Assembly: GCA_050261515.1 (NCBI GenBank)
Contig: JBLNDJ010000023.1
Coordinates: 31,167-95,166, forward strand
Source of the DNA: JBLNDJ01 sp050261515
GTDB lineage: Bacteria > Acidobacteriota > Terriglobia > Bryobacterales > Bryobacteraceae
Direction: 5' to 3'
DNA length: 64,000 nucleotides
A program made the translations under genes and the position numbers. The notes below the pieces were generated by a model. That model made no database searches and was not told where the DNA came from. It saw only the letters and a program-made list of their open reading frames with translations. Shown piece by piece: positions 34,158-42,170 of the stretch; the first letter of the stretch is position 1, and every line of letters begins with the position of its first letter.

Positions 34158-35615
34158 TTAAACCCGGGAAAGTATACTCAAATCCGGTCTTTCTGCGCCT
34201 CCGCAATTGGGATTTGAGTATACTGTCCCGGGTTTTATGGTTAGCAGGGCGGCGAGGGCCATGCAGAAGGTCAGGTCCGTCAGGGCGTGGAACAGGAACA
34301 GGTGGCGGTAGGTTTCGCAGGCATCGGCCAGCGAACACACGAGGAATTCGTAAGCACCGGCCGCCGCCAGGCCCGCTGTGATCCAGGCCATTTGCACGGC
34401 GCGCTCGGAGGGGCGCGCGCGGATCACCAGAATGACGCCGGCCGCAACCAGCGCGTACCAGAACGGCAGCAGGCCATGCCAGGCAAACAGTGCGCGGCTC
34501 TTGAGGTCGCTCCAGGAGGCAAAGCGGCGCGTCAACTCCACCGGGCGCGTCGCGTCCTGGCGGCGCAGGTTGGCGAAATTGCCGCGGAGATACGGCGCAA
34601 ACTCCCTCAGGTCGGCGTCCATAATCCGGAGCACTTTCACAGGATGGTGCAGGTAGTAGAGCGCCAGCTTGGATAGACCCGTACGCCTGCGGAAGTCCTG
34701 AAACCACGGGCTGCGCACGCGGGGCACGTCGGGACGGAACGCCCACTTGCCGATGTAGGGCAGCTCTTTTTCCGACAGCCCCAGTTCCTTCAGCTCGCGC
34801 GCGGGCTCGGGGGAGTTTTTCGCCAGCTTGAGGAAGATCACGTTGAACGTCGCGAGGCTCCGGTAACTGGCCGGTGTGAGCGCGAATGAGATGGCCGTGG
34901 CCGCAACCAGCAACGCGCCGGCGGCGGCGCCGGCGAGCCTGATGTAGAGCCTCTTCCCCTTCCACGCCGCCACGACCACGAACACGGCGAGCAGGATGCC
35001 GATTGGGGCATGCTGGGCCTTCGATCCGATGAGCAGGATCGCGAAAAGCATGAACGGCACGAGTAGCGCGATCCGCGGCCCTTTGACGACGATGAGCACG
35101 GCGACTGCGGCACATCCGAGAAGCCCAAGCAGGGCCGCCGCATCCATATAAAAAGAGTTGAGGCAGGAGACGTAGGACACGTCGGTGAAGATCCAAACCA
35201 CCGCCCCGCACAGCAGCGCGCGCGCCCACGCCCGCATTGGCCGGGCGGCGGCAAGCAGGATGCAGAACGCAGCCAGGAACGCCACCGCGTGCACCGCGCC
35301 AAGCCAGCGGATATTGAAGATGCTTCCCTCGGGTTTCGTGTGGCTCAGATACGACGCGAGCTTCGCGGGCCAGAGCTCCGAAGAGCGCAAATCGCTCTGC
35401 CAGCGGAACCGCGGGGAACGGATATAGTCGGCATTGAAGTAGTCGAAGCGCGAGCCGGGATCGGCCGGCCCCAGCGAGAGCCGGCCGGCGATCTTCGGAA
35501 AATCGCCGTTGTCCGCCAGGCCTATGTATGGCGGAATGAATAACTGAAGGGAAACGATCGCAAGGAAGACGGCCGCCAGCAAGGTGTCCTGAAACCAGGG
35601 CCAGTGCTTCTTCAT
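34158..35615 (-). CDS. Polytopic membrane protein, possible GT-C-type glycosyltransferase
   Basis: A 485-residue protein with about ten to eleven hydrophobic segments and a first extracytoplasmic loop containing GLADNGDFPKIAGRLSLGP, an acidic loop in the position where GT-C enzymes keep catalytic acids. A further conserved-looking stretch is YVSCLNSFYMDAAALLGLLG. It is translationally coupled (ATGA) to the GT39-like gene upstream, which supports a lipid-linked sugar role. Family assignment is weak. About 20 C-terminal residues are read from an adjacent REP-like palindrome, so the natural C-terminus may have been altered. Confidence 0.6.
   Translation of the reverse strand: MKKHWPWFQDTLLAAVFLAIVSLQLFIPPYIGLADNGDFPKIAGRLSLGPADPGSRFDYFNADYIRSPRFRWQSDLRSSELWPAKLASYLSHTKPEGSIFNIRWLGAVHAVAFLAAFCILLAAARPMRAWARALLCGAVVWIFTDVSYVSCLNSFYMDAAALLGLLGCAAVAVLIVVKGPRIALLVPFMLFAILLIGSKAQHAPIGILLAVFVVVAAWKGKRLYIRLAGAAAGALLVAATAISFALTPASYRSLATFNVIFLKLAKNSPEPARELKELGLSEKELPYIGKWAFRPDVPRVRSPWFQDFRRRTGLSKLALYYLHHPVKVLRIMDADLREFAPYLRGNFANLRRQDATRPVELTRRFASWSDLKSRALFAWHGLLPFWYALVAAGVILVIRARPSERAVQMAWITAGLAAAGAYEFLVCSLADACETYRHLFLFHALTDLTFCMALAALLTIKPGTVYSNPNCGGAERPDLSILSRV
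34159..34237. repeat. Large REP-like palindrome (ACTGTCCC family)
   Basis: Arms at 34159-34185 and 34210-34237 are near-perfect inverted repeats (core GGGACAGTATACTCAAATCC on the minus strand). It lies between convergent xseA and a membrane-protein gene and supplies the last codons and stop of the latter. Shared words with the guaB terminator hairpin suggest one REP family, of the kind mobilised by RAYT transposases; no RAYT gene is in the window. Confidence 0.8.
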
Positions 35616-37222
35616 TCCGTCTCCCGTCTCACGAAGCGGAACACGTCAAACACGGGCTGGCCGCCGCGGGCGGCGACCGTGTGCAGGACCTCGGCGCGAT
35701 AGCCGGCCGATTGCGCGATCGACTCCAGCCGCGCCCGGCCATCCGGCCCAAGCCTCGATTCCGCGGTATGGTCGATGAAAACGGCGTCCGGAAACTCGAC
35801 CATCTCGCGGAGGATCCAGTTGCGCCGGTGAACGGAGTCCTCGCGCGCCAGCGCATCGCGCCCGTTTGAAAGCGGCAGCCGCCCCCGTCCGAGCGCGCGC
35901 AGCGGCTCGAGAATGCCCCAGTCGAGCGTGTAGACGCGGCTCGCGGGCAGGCTGCGCATGTAAGCCGCCAGCGGCCCGATGGCATCGGTCCAGATGGTGG
36001 TGGTGCCGAAACGGATGGATTGTGCCAGGTACTGGTTGAGCACCGCGAGGTTCGCCGCGCACACGAGCAGCAGGACGGCGGCGAGGGCGGACCGGCCGCT
36101 CCCGCGGAAGCGCCGCGACACTTCAGCGAACGCCGCGCCCACGAAGAGCTGCGGGAACGGCCAGAGCAGGACCGTATGGTGCACCGTCCCGCCGGCATTC
36201 CTGGTGAGCGCCATTTGAATCCATGTGACGGCGGCGAAGACAAGCGCGAACAGCATGGGTTTTCGCGCGGGCGTGCGCCACAGCCACGGCAGCATCGCGA
36301 CCGCCGCAATGCAGGCGAACCGCAGCAACCCTGCGCGCCGCTCGCCTGTGATCCGGTTGATCTCCACGGGCGTGCGCTCCCATACGTCGCGCGGCTCGAT
36401 GGGCTTGAGCTCCGGGCGGTCGCGGATCATGTAGCCGAAGAGCGCAGAACCGTCGAAGCTCAGCCGGAGCACCAGCGCCTTATGATCCAGTCGGTCGGCA
36501 GTGAATCGAGTGTTATTGCCGCGAAACGTCTTGAGGCCGGAGTCGTAGTTGTACACAACCAGCGGCGCCGCGCCGAGCAGAAAGCAGACCGCGGCAACGA
36601 GCGCGTTGCGCCACGTGAGGCGCGAAAACAGGTCGCGCGGAAACACCACCAGCGCCGCGGCGCACAGGCCCACGAGAACCCACGAAAACAGCGCCTTATC
36701 CCACATCGCCAGGCCGAACGCGAAGAACGCCGCCGCGAGGAAGCGCCGGCGGCCCGAGCGGTGAAAATGCCACACCAGCAGCAGGCCTGAAACGAGCAGC
36801 AGGTGCTGGAGCGCCACGGGTCCCCAGTCGAGGCACGTCGTGAGGACGAACATGGCGTCGGTGGCGAGCAGTGCCGTTGCGACAAGCGCGGCGCGGCGCC
36901 CGCACCAGTTCCGCTCCAGGCAGTAAAAGAGCCAGACCGTCAGGGCGCCGGCGGCGAGCGCGGGAATCCGCACGGACCACGCCGAAGGAGGCCACACGCG
37001 GAACAGCGGCGCGTAAATCCAGGCCTTGAGCGCGCCCACGTAGCTCATCAGCATGGTGGGAATCTCGCGCCCGGCAACCACGATCGCGTGCTCGGTCGCC
37101 TTCGGCGGATAAAGGGCGTTCCCGAACAGCATTTCGTCGCTTTGAAGCCCGATATACGGAATAAAGACGAGCCCTTCGAAAAAAAAGAGTAGACAGAAAA
37201 GAGCCGGGATCAAACGGGCCAT
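35612..37222 (-). CDS. GT39-like (ArnT/PMT family) membrane glycosyltransferase
   Basis: A 536-residue protein. The ATG at 37222 opens a hydrophobic segment (MARLIPALFCLLFFFEGLVF) followed by IPYIGLQSDEMLFGNALYPP, whose acidic residues sit in the first periplasmic loop like the catalytic Asp of GT-C PMT enzymes. About ten more membrane segments follow, then a soluble C-terminal domain of about 130 residues. The expected role is transfer of a sugar from a polyprenyl-phosphate carrier to an acceptor on the outer face of the membrane. Its TGA overlaps the ATG of the next membrane protein, so the two form an operon. Confidence 0.75.
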   Translation of the reverse strand: MARLIPALFCLLFFFEGLVFIPYIGLQSDEMLFGNALYPPKATEHAIVVAGREIPTMLMSYVGALKAWIYAPLFRVWPPSAWSVRIPALAAGALTVWLFYCLERNWCGRRAALVATALLATDAMFVLTTCLDWGPVALQHLLLVSGLLLVWHFHRSGRRRFLAAAFFAFGLAMWDKALFSWVLVGLCAAALVVFPRDLFSRLTWRNALVAAVCFLLGAAPLVVYNYDSGLKTFRGNNTRFTADRLDHKALVLRLSFDGSALFGYMIRDRPELKPIEPRDVWERTPVEINRITGERRAGLLRFACIAAVAMLPWLWRTPARKPMLFALVFAAVTWIQMALTRNAGGTVHHTVLLWPFPQLFVGAAFAEVSRRFRGSGRSALAAVLLLVCAANLAVLNQYLAQSIRFGTTTIWTDAIGPLAAYMRSLPASRVYTLDWGILEPLRALGRGRLPLSNGRDALAREDSVHRRNWILREMVEFPDAVFIDHTAESRLGPDGRARLESIAQSAGYRAEVLHTVAARGGQPVFDVFRFVRRETE

Positions 37223-37349
37223 CGAAACAATTACACACCAATTCACCCCTTGACATCCGTTTCGGGCGATGCGCGGAGACAGCAGGGCTGGGTGAAGGCG
37301 GAATGGGCCAATCGGAGAACAACCGCCGCGCGGCGCGTGGGGACCCGGT

Positions 37350-38342
37350 TCAGGCCTTGCGCGCCGAGTAGCCGTTCGGGTGCGCGTTGTGCCACTGCCA
37401 CGCGCTGCCGATGATGTCCTCGAGGCGCGGGCACGCCGGCTTCCATCCGAGCACGCGCCGGGCTTTCTCCGCGCCGGCCACCAGCACCGACGGATCGCCC
37501 GCGCGCCGTGGCTCCATGCGCGCCTCGATCGCGCGCCCCGTGATCTTGCGCGCCGCCTCGACCACTTCGAGCACCGAGTAGCCCTTGCCGTTGCCGAGGT
37601 TGATGCGTTCGGACGCCCCGCCGCCCTTGAGGTAATCGAGCGCGAGCAGGTGGGCGCTCGCGAGATCGGCAACGTGGATGTAATCGCGCACGCACGTGCC
37701 GTCCGGGGTCGGGTAATCGGAGCCGAACACCGAGATGTGCGTACGCCGGCCGAGCGCCACCTTGAGCACGTTCGGAATCAGGTGCGTCTCCGGATCGTGG
37801 TGCTCGCCGAGTCCCGCAGTCGCCCCCGCGGCGTTGAAATACCGCAGCGCGACGAACTTCAGCCCGTAGGCGCGGTCGTAAGTTTCGAGGACGCGCTCCA
37901 TCATGAACTTCGTCCATCCGTAGGGGTTGGTAGGCCACTGCGGATGGTCCTCGGTGATGGGCGTCTCGCGCGGCTCGCCGTAGACGGCCGCGGTCGATGA
38001 GAACACGAGGCGCTTCACGCCGGCCTCGATCAGCGCGCGCAGGAACGCCATCCCCTGCGCCGTGTTGTTCTCGAAGTACGTGGCCGGGTCCTTCACCGAC
38101 TCGCCCGCCTCGATCAGCGCGGCGAAGTGAACGCAGGCGTCGATCCTGTGCTCGCGCGCGATGCGGGCCACGAGCGCGGCATCCTGCACCTTGCCCTGAT
38201 AGAACGGGATCGCCGGATCGAGCGCCTCGCGGTGGCCGCGGTACAAATCGTCGAGGATGACGACCTCTTCGCCGCGCGCGCGCAGAAGAGACACGGTGAC
38301 GCTGCCGATGTAACCCGCTCCGCCGGTGACGAGGATGGCCAT
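37350..38342 (-). CDS. galE: UDP-glucose 4-epimerase
   Basis: A 330-residue short-chain dehydrogenase-type epimerase interconverting UDP-glucose and UDP-galactose. It starts MAILVTGGAGYIGSVTVSLL (NAD-binding GxxGxxG) and has the serine region FSSTAAVYGEP, the catalytic YGWTKFMME (Tyr-x3-Lys), RYFNAAGA and DYIHVADLASAH. The start at 38342 matches the family N-terminus; an upstream ATG is out of frame. It supplies sugar nucleotides for EPS and can also feed galactose released by GH42 into metabolism. Confidence 0.95.
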   Translation of the reverse strand: MAILVTGGAGYIGSVTVSLLRARGEEVVILDDLYRGHREALDPAIPFYQGKVQDAALVARIAREHRIDACVHFAALIEAGESVKDPATYFENNTAQGMAFLRALIEAGVKRLVFSSTAAVYGEPRETPITEDHPQWPTNPYGWTKFMMERVLETYDRAYGLKFVALRYFNAAGATAGLGEHHDPETHLIPNVLKVALGRRTHISVFGSDYPTPDGTCVRDYIHVADLASAHLLALDYLKGGGASERINLGNGKGYSVLEVVEAARKITGRAIEARMEPRRAGDPSVLVAGAEKARRVLGWKPACPRLEDIIGSAWQWHNAHPNGYSARKA

Positions 38343-38405
38343 GGGTTCATTGTTGCAAACCAGATCCGCATCCGCGGATAATCGACCTTGGCCGGGAGGA
38401 CTCAT

Positions 38406-39815
38406 ATGAACGAACAGTTGACCATGGGAGTGGTTGTCGGCAGCCGTGGCTTTTTCCCAGCGCACCTCGCCAAGTCCGGACGCGAGGAGATGATCGCCGC
38501 GCTCGAGCGCGCCTGCATCAAGCCCATCGTGCTGGGTCCTGAGGATACCAAGCACGGCGCCGTCCAGACGCGCGACGACGCCAAGAAGTGCGCCGCTCTG
38601 TTCGACGCCAACCGCGCGAAGATCGACGGCATCGTAGTTACGCTGCCCAACTTCGGCGAGGAGCGCGCGATCGCCGATGCGATCCGTCTGTCCGGGCTGA
38701 ACGTGCCGGTGCTGATCCAGGCCACGCCCGACACCGCGGGCAACATGACCATTCGCGACCGCCGGGACAGCTTCTGCGGCAAGATGTCCTGCTGCAACAA
38801 CCTGAAGCAGTACGGCATTCCTTACTCGCTGACCACGCTCCACACCGAGGCGCCGGCCTCCGAACAGTTCCACAAGGACGCGCGGTGGTTCGATGCCGTC
38901 TGCCGCGTCGTGAAAGGCCTGAAGGGCGTGCGGATCGGAGCGATCGGCGCGCGGCCCGCAGCGTTCAACACGGTCCGTTATAGCGAGAAAATTCTCGAGG
39001 CGAGCGGCATCGACGTCGAGACCGTGGACCTCACCGAGATTCTTGGCCGCGTCGAGCGCATGAAGGACAACGACCCGGCCGCGCTCGCCAAGCTCGAAGC
39101 GATCAAAAAATACGTGGACACGGCCGGCGTTCCGGCGGCCGCGCTCGCCAAGATGGCGAAACTCGGCGCGGTCATCGATCAGTGGAAGCTGGAAACCGAC
39201 GTCACCGTGACGGCCGTGCAGTGCTGGACCGCGCTCGAGGATTACTTCGGCGTCGTGCCCTGCACGCTGATGAGCATGATGAGCAACGACCTGGCGCCGA
39301 GCGCCTGCGAGGTGGACGTGTGCGGCGCGGTCGCCATGTACGCGCTGGCGCTGGCCTCCGGCACGCCGAGCGCGCTGCTCGATTGGAACAACAACTACGG
39401 CGACGACCCCGATAAGGCCGTGTGCTTCCATTGCAGCAACCTGCCGAAGCATTTCTTCGAGAGCGTGCGCATGGATTTCCAGGAGATCATCGCCGGGACC
39501 GTGGGCAAGGACAACACGTTCGGCACCTGCGTGGGCCGCGTGAAGGCCGGGCCGATGACCTACGCGCGCTTCTCGACCGACGAGACGACGGGCAAGGTTC
39601 GCGGCTACGTGGGCGAGGGCCGGTTCACGAACGATCCGCTCGACACATTCGGCGGCGCGGGCGTGGTCGAGATCCCGCGCATGCAGGGACTGCTGCGCTA
39701 CATCTGCGAAAACGGCTTCGAGCACCACGTTGCGGCGAGCCTGTCGCAGTCGTCCGCGGCGGTCTACGAGGCGGCGACGAAGTACTTCGGTTGGGACGTT
39801 TATTTGCACGCGTAG
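38406..39815 (+). CDS. L-fucose/L-arabinose isomerase family protein
   Basis: A 469-residue aldose-ketose isomerase of the FucI-like fold. It begins MGVVVGSRGFFPAHLAKSGR and contains VLIQATPDTAGNMTIRDRRD, AVQCWTALEDYFGVVPCTLM, EVDVCGAVAMYALALASGTP and DWNNNYGDDPDKAVCFHCSN. The conserved Glu/Asp/His metal ligands of the family appear to be among these. The next gene is a ribulokinase-like kinase and the one after that an L-ribulose-5-phosphate epimerase, so L-arabinose to L-ribulose is the most likely reaction. A good ribosome binding site (GGGAGGA) precedes the ATG. It is divergent from galE. Confidence 0.88.
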   Translation: MNEQLTMGVVVGSRGFFPAHLAKSGREEMIAALERACIKPIVLGPEDTKHGAVQTRDDAKKCAALFDANRAKIDGIVVTLPNFGEERAIADAIRLSGLNVPVLIQATPDTAGNMTIRDRRDSFCGKMSCCNNLKQYGIPYSLTTLHTEAPASEQFHKDARWFDAVCRVVKGLKGVRIGAIGARPAAFNTVRYSEKILEASGIDVETVDLTEILGRVERMKDNDPAALAKLEAIKKYVDTAGVPAAALAKMAKLGAVIDQWKLETDVTVTAVQCWTALEDYFGVVPCTLMSMMSNDLAPSACEVDVCGAVAMYALALASGTPSALLDWNNNYGDDPDKAVCFHCSNLPKHFFESVRMDFQEIIAGTVGKDNTFGTCVGRVKAGPMTYARFSTDETTGKVRGYVGEGRFTNDPLDTFGGAGVVEIPRMQGLLRYICENGFEHHVAASLSQSSAAVYEAATKYFGWDVYLHA

Positions 39816-39824
39816 GAGGCAACC

Positions 39825-41399
39825 ATGGCCGTCGTCGCGGGAGTGGATTTCGGCACGCTGAGCGTCCGGGTTTCGATCGTCGATAGCGAGCGCGGGCGGC
39901 TCGCCTCGGCGCTTTCCGAGTATCCGCTGGTCCGGAAACGCGAAGATCCCGACCACGCGACGCAGTCGCACGGCGCGCACATGACGGCGCTGGTCGATGC
40001 CATGCGCAAGGCCGTGGCGCAGGCCGGCGTCGCCGGCAGCGCGATCGAGGCCATCGCGCTCGATACGACCGGATCGAGCGTGATTCCTGTGGCGCGCGAC
40101 CTGTCCCCGCTCGACGATTACTACCTCTGGTGCGACCATCGCGCCAAGAGCGAGGCTGCCGAAATCACCGCCGCCGCGCATCGCGAAAAGCTCGAAGCCA
40201 TCGAGTGGTGCGGCGGCGTCTACTCCTCCGAGTGGGGCTTTTCGAAGCTGCTGCACTGGCTGAGGCACAACCCCGAACGGCGCGCGCAGATGGCCACCGC
40301 GCTCGAGCATTGCGACATGGTGGCGGCGGTTTTGTGCGGCATCTCGGATCCGGCGGCGGCGCCGCGCAGCATCTGCGCCATGGGCCACAAGTGGATGTGG
40401 AACGCGGCACTCGGCGGGCTACCTCCGGAAAAATTCCTGTGCACGGTGGACCCGCTGTTCGCCGGCGTGCGCGGCAAGCTCGACGGGCGCTACGCAGCCT
40501 CCGAGCAGATCGCCGGCCATCTCGCGCCCGAGTGGGCGGAAAGACTCGGGCTGCGCGCCGGCATCCCGATTCCCGTGGGCGCGTTTGACGCGCACTGGGA
40601 CGCGATCGGCGCGGGCATCCGCGAGGGCGACGTCGTCAACGTGGTGGGAACCTCGACCTGCATCATGGCTATCGCCAAAGAAACCGGCCTGATCCCGGGC
40701 GTCTGCGGCGTGGTCAAGGGTTCGATCCACCCGTGCTACTACGGCATCGAGGCGGGCCTGTCGGCGACGGGCGACATCTTCGACGCGATCGCGCGCCGCG
40801 CGGGCGCGACCGTCGCCGCGCTCTCGAAGGACGTCGAGCGCTACCGCGGCGGCCAGACCGGCCTGCTCCGGCTCACCTGGGACAACGGCGACCGCACCGT
40901 GCTCGTCAACCCCGAGCTCGGCGGAGTCACCCTCGGCTGGAACCTCACCCACACCGCGCAGGATGAGCTGTTCGCGGCCATCGAAGGCACGGCCTTCCAC
41001 ACCCGCATCATCCTCGAGCGCATGGGCGAGCACGGCGTCCCCATCCGCCGCGTGATCAACGGCGGCGGCATCCCGCAGAAGAACGAAACGCTCAACCGGG
41101 TCTACGCGAACGTGCTCGGCAAACCGGTGCTGGTGCCCGAAAGCGAAGTGACAAGCCTGGGCTCGGCGATCTTCGCGTTCCTGGCGGCCGGAGCGTTCAA
41201 GACGGTCGAAGAAGCGCAGGAACGCCTCTGCCCGAAATACCGCATGGTCGAGCCGGACCCCAAAGAGCACGCCGTCTACGAGCGTCTCTTCGCGCTCTAC
41301 CGCAAGATGTATTTCGGCCTCGGCCGGCGCGACTCCGAGCCCGCGGCCTTCGGGGACGTGCTGCCACAACTTCGAGAGATCGCGGCGTCAGCACGCTAG
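39825..41399 (+). CDS. araB: Ribulokinase (FGGY family)
   Basis: A 524-residue carbohydrate kinase. It has VAGVDFGTLSVRVSIVD (phosphate-1 loop), IALDTTGSSVIPVARDLSPL, YLWCDHRAKSEAAEI and WCGGVYSSEWGFSKLLHWL. These are features of bacterial ribulokinases, with the GxSTC-like motif VVGTSTCIMAIAK and the adenosine region INGGGIPQKNETLNRVYANV. It begins 9 bp after the isomerase stop, consistent with one operon. It phosphorylates L-ribulose made by the isomerase. Confidence 0.92.
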   Translation: MAVVAGVDFGTLSVRVSIVDSERGRLASALSEYPLVRKREDPDHATQSHGAHMTALVDAMRKAVAQAGVAGSAIEAIALDTTGSSVIPVARDLSPLDDYYLWCDHRAKSEAAEITAAAHREKLEAIEWCGGVYSSEWGFSKLLHWLRHNPERRAQMATALEHCDMVAAVLCGISDPAAAPRSICAMGHKWMWNAALGGLPPEKFLCTVDPLFAGVRGKLDGRYAASEQIAGHLAPEWAERLGLRAGIPIPVGAFDAHWDAIGAGIREGDVVNVVGTSTCIMAIAKETGLIPGVCGVVKGSIHPCYYGIEAGLSATGDIFDAIARRAGATVAALSKDVERYRGGQTGLLRLTWDNGDRTVLVNPELGGVTLGWNLTHTAQDELFAAIEGTAFHTRIILERMGEHGVPIRRVINGGGIPQKNETLNRVYANVLGKPVLVPESEVTSLGSAIFAFLAAGAFKTVEEAQERLCPKYRMVEPDPKEHAVYERLFALYRKMYFGLGRRDSEPAAFGDVLPQLREIAASAR

Positions 41400-41414
41400 A
41401 ATTCTTCGGTTGAT

Positions 41415-42104
41415 TTACTTCTGCCCGTAGGTCGCTTTGGGCCCGTGCTTTCGCAGGAAGTGCCGGTCGAGCAGGTCCGGCGAGACCGGCCCGGCAGTGG
41501 GGTTGAGCATAGCCGTCTGGTACGCCATGGACGCGACCTCTTCGAGCAGCACCGCGTTGTGGGCCGCCTTCGCGGCCGTCGCTCCCCACGCGAACGGGCC
41601 ATGGCATGCCACGAGCACGGCGGGCATCTGCATCGGATCGAGTCCGCGGAAGCGCTCGACGATCGCCGCCCCGGTGTTTACCTCGTATTCGCCCTCGATC
41701 TGCTCGCGCGTCAGGCACGCGGTCACAGGCACTGCGCCGTAAAAGTAATCCGCGTGCGTGGTCCCGAAGCACGGGATCTCGCGCCCGGCCTGCGCCCACG
41801 ACGTCGCATACCGCGAGTGAGTGTGTACCACGCCTCCGATCGCGCCGAAGGCCCGGTAGAGCGCCAGGTGCGTCGCCAGGTCCGACGAAGGCCGCAGCCT
41901 GCCCTCCACCACGCGGCCGTCGAGCGTCGTGATGACCAGGTCACCCGGTTTGAGCGTCTCGTAGGGCACGCCGCTCGGCTTGATAGCCACCAGCCCCTCG
42001 CCGCGCGCGATGCCGCTCGCGTTGCCGAACGTGTAGATCGCCAGCCCGCGCCGCACCAGTTCCAGGTTCGCCTCGTACACCTCGTCCCGCAGAGTCTCGA
42101 GCAT
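41415..42104 (-). CDS. araD: L-ribulose-5-phosphate 4-epimerase
   Basis: A 229-residue class II aldolase-fold enzyme, the normal AraD length. Zinc ligands are visible in GGVVHTHSRYATSWAQAG (His-x-His) and FGTTHADYFYGAVPVT, followed by the C-terminal TYGQK of AraD. It starts MLETLRDEVYEANLELVRRG; the ATG at 42104 is chosen over a longer frame for this reason. It is convergent with the ribulokinase gene and completes the path from L-arabinose to D-xylulose 5-phosphate. Confidence 0.94.
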   Translation of the reverse strand: MLETLRDEVYEANLELVRRGLAIYTFGNASGIARGEGLVAIKPSGVPYETLKPGDLVITTLDGRVVEGRLRPSSDLATHLALYRAFGAIGGVVHTHSRYATSWAQAGREIPCFGTTHADYFYGAVPVTACLTREQIEGEYEVNTGAAIVERFRGLDPMQMPAVLVACHGPFAWGATAAKAAHNAVLLEEVASMAYQTAMLNPTAGPVSPDLLDRHFLRKHGPKATYGQK

Positions 42105-42170
42105 AGGATTCAGGTTAGCGCGACCCCGCAAAGGCGCGCTATTCTTGGATTAAGAATTCCTATCCAAATT

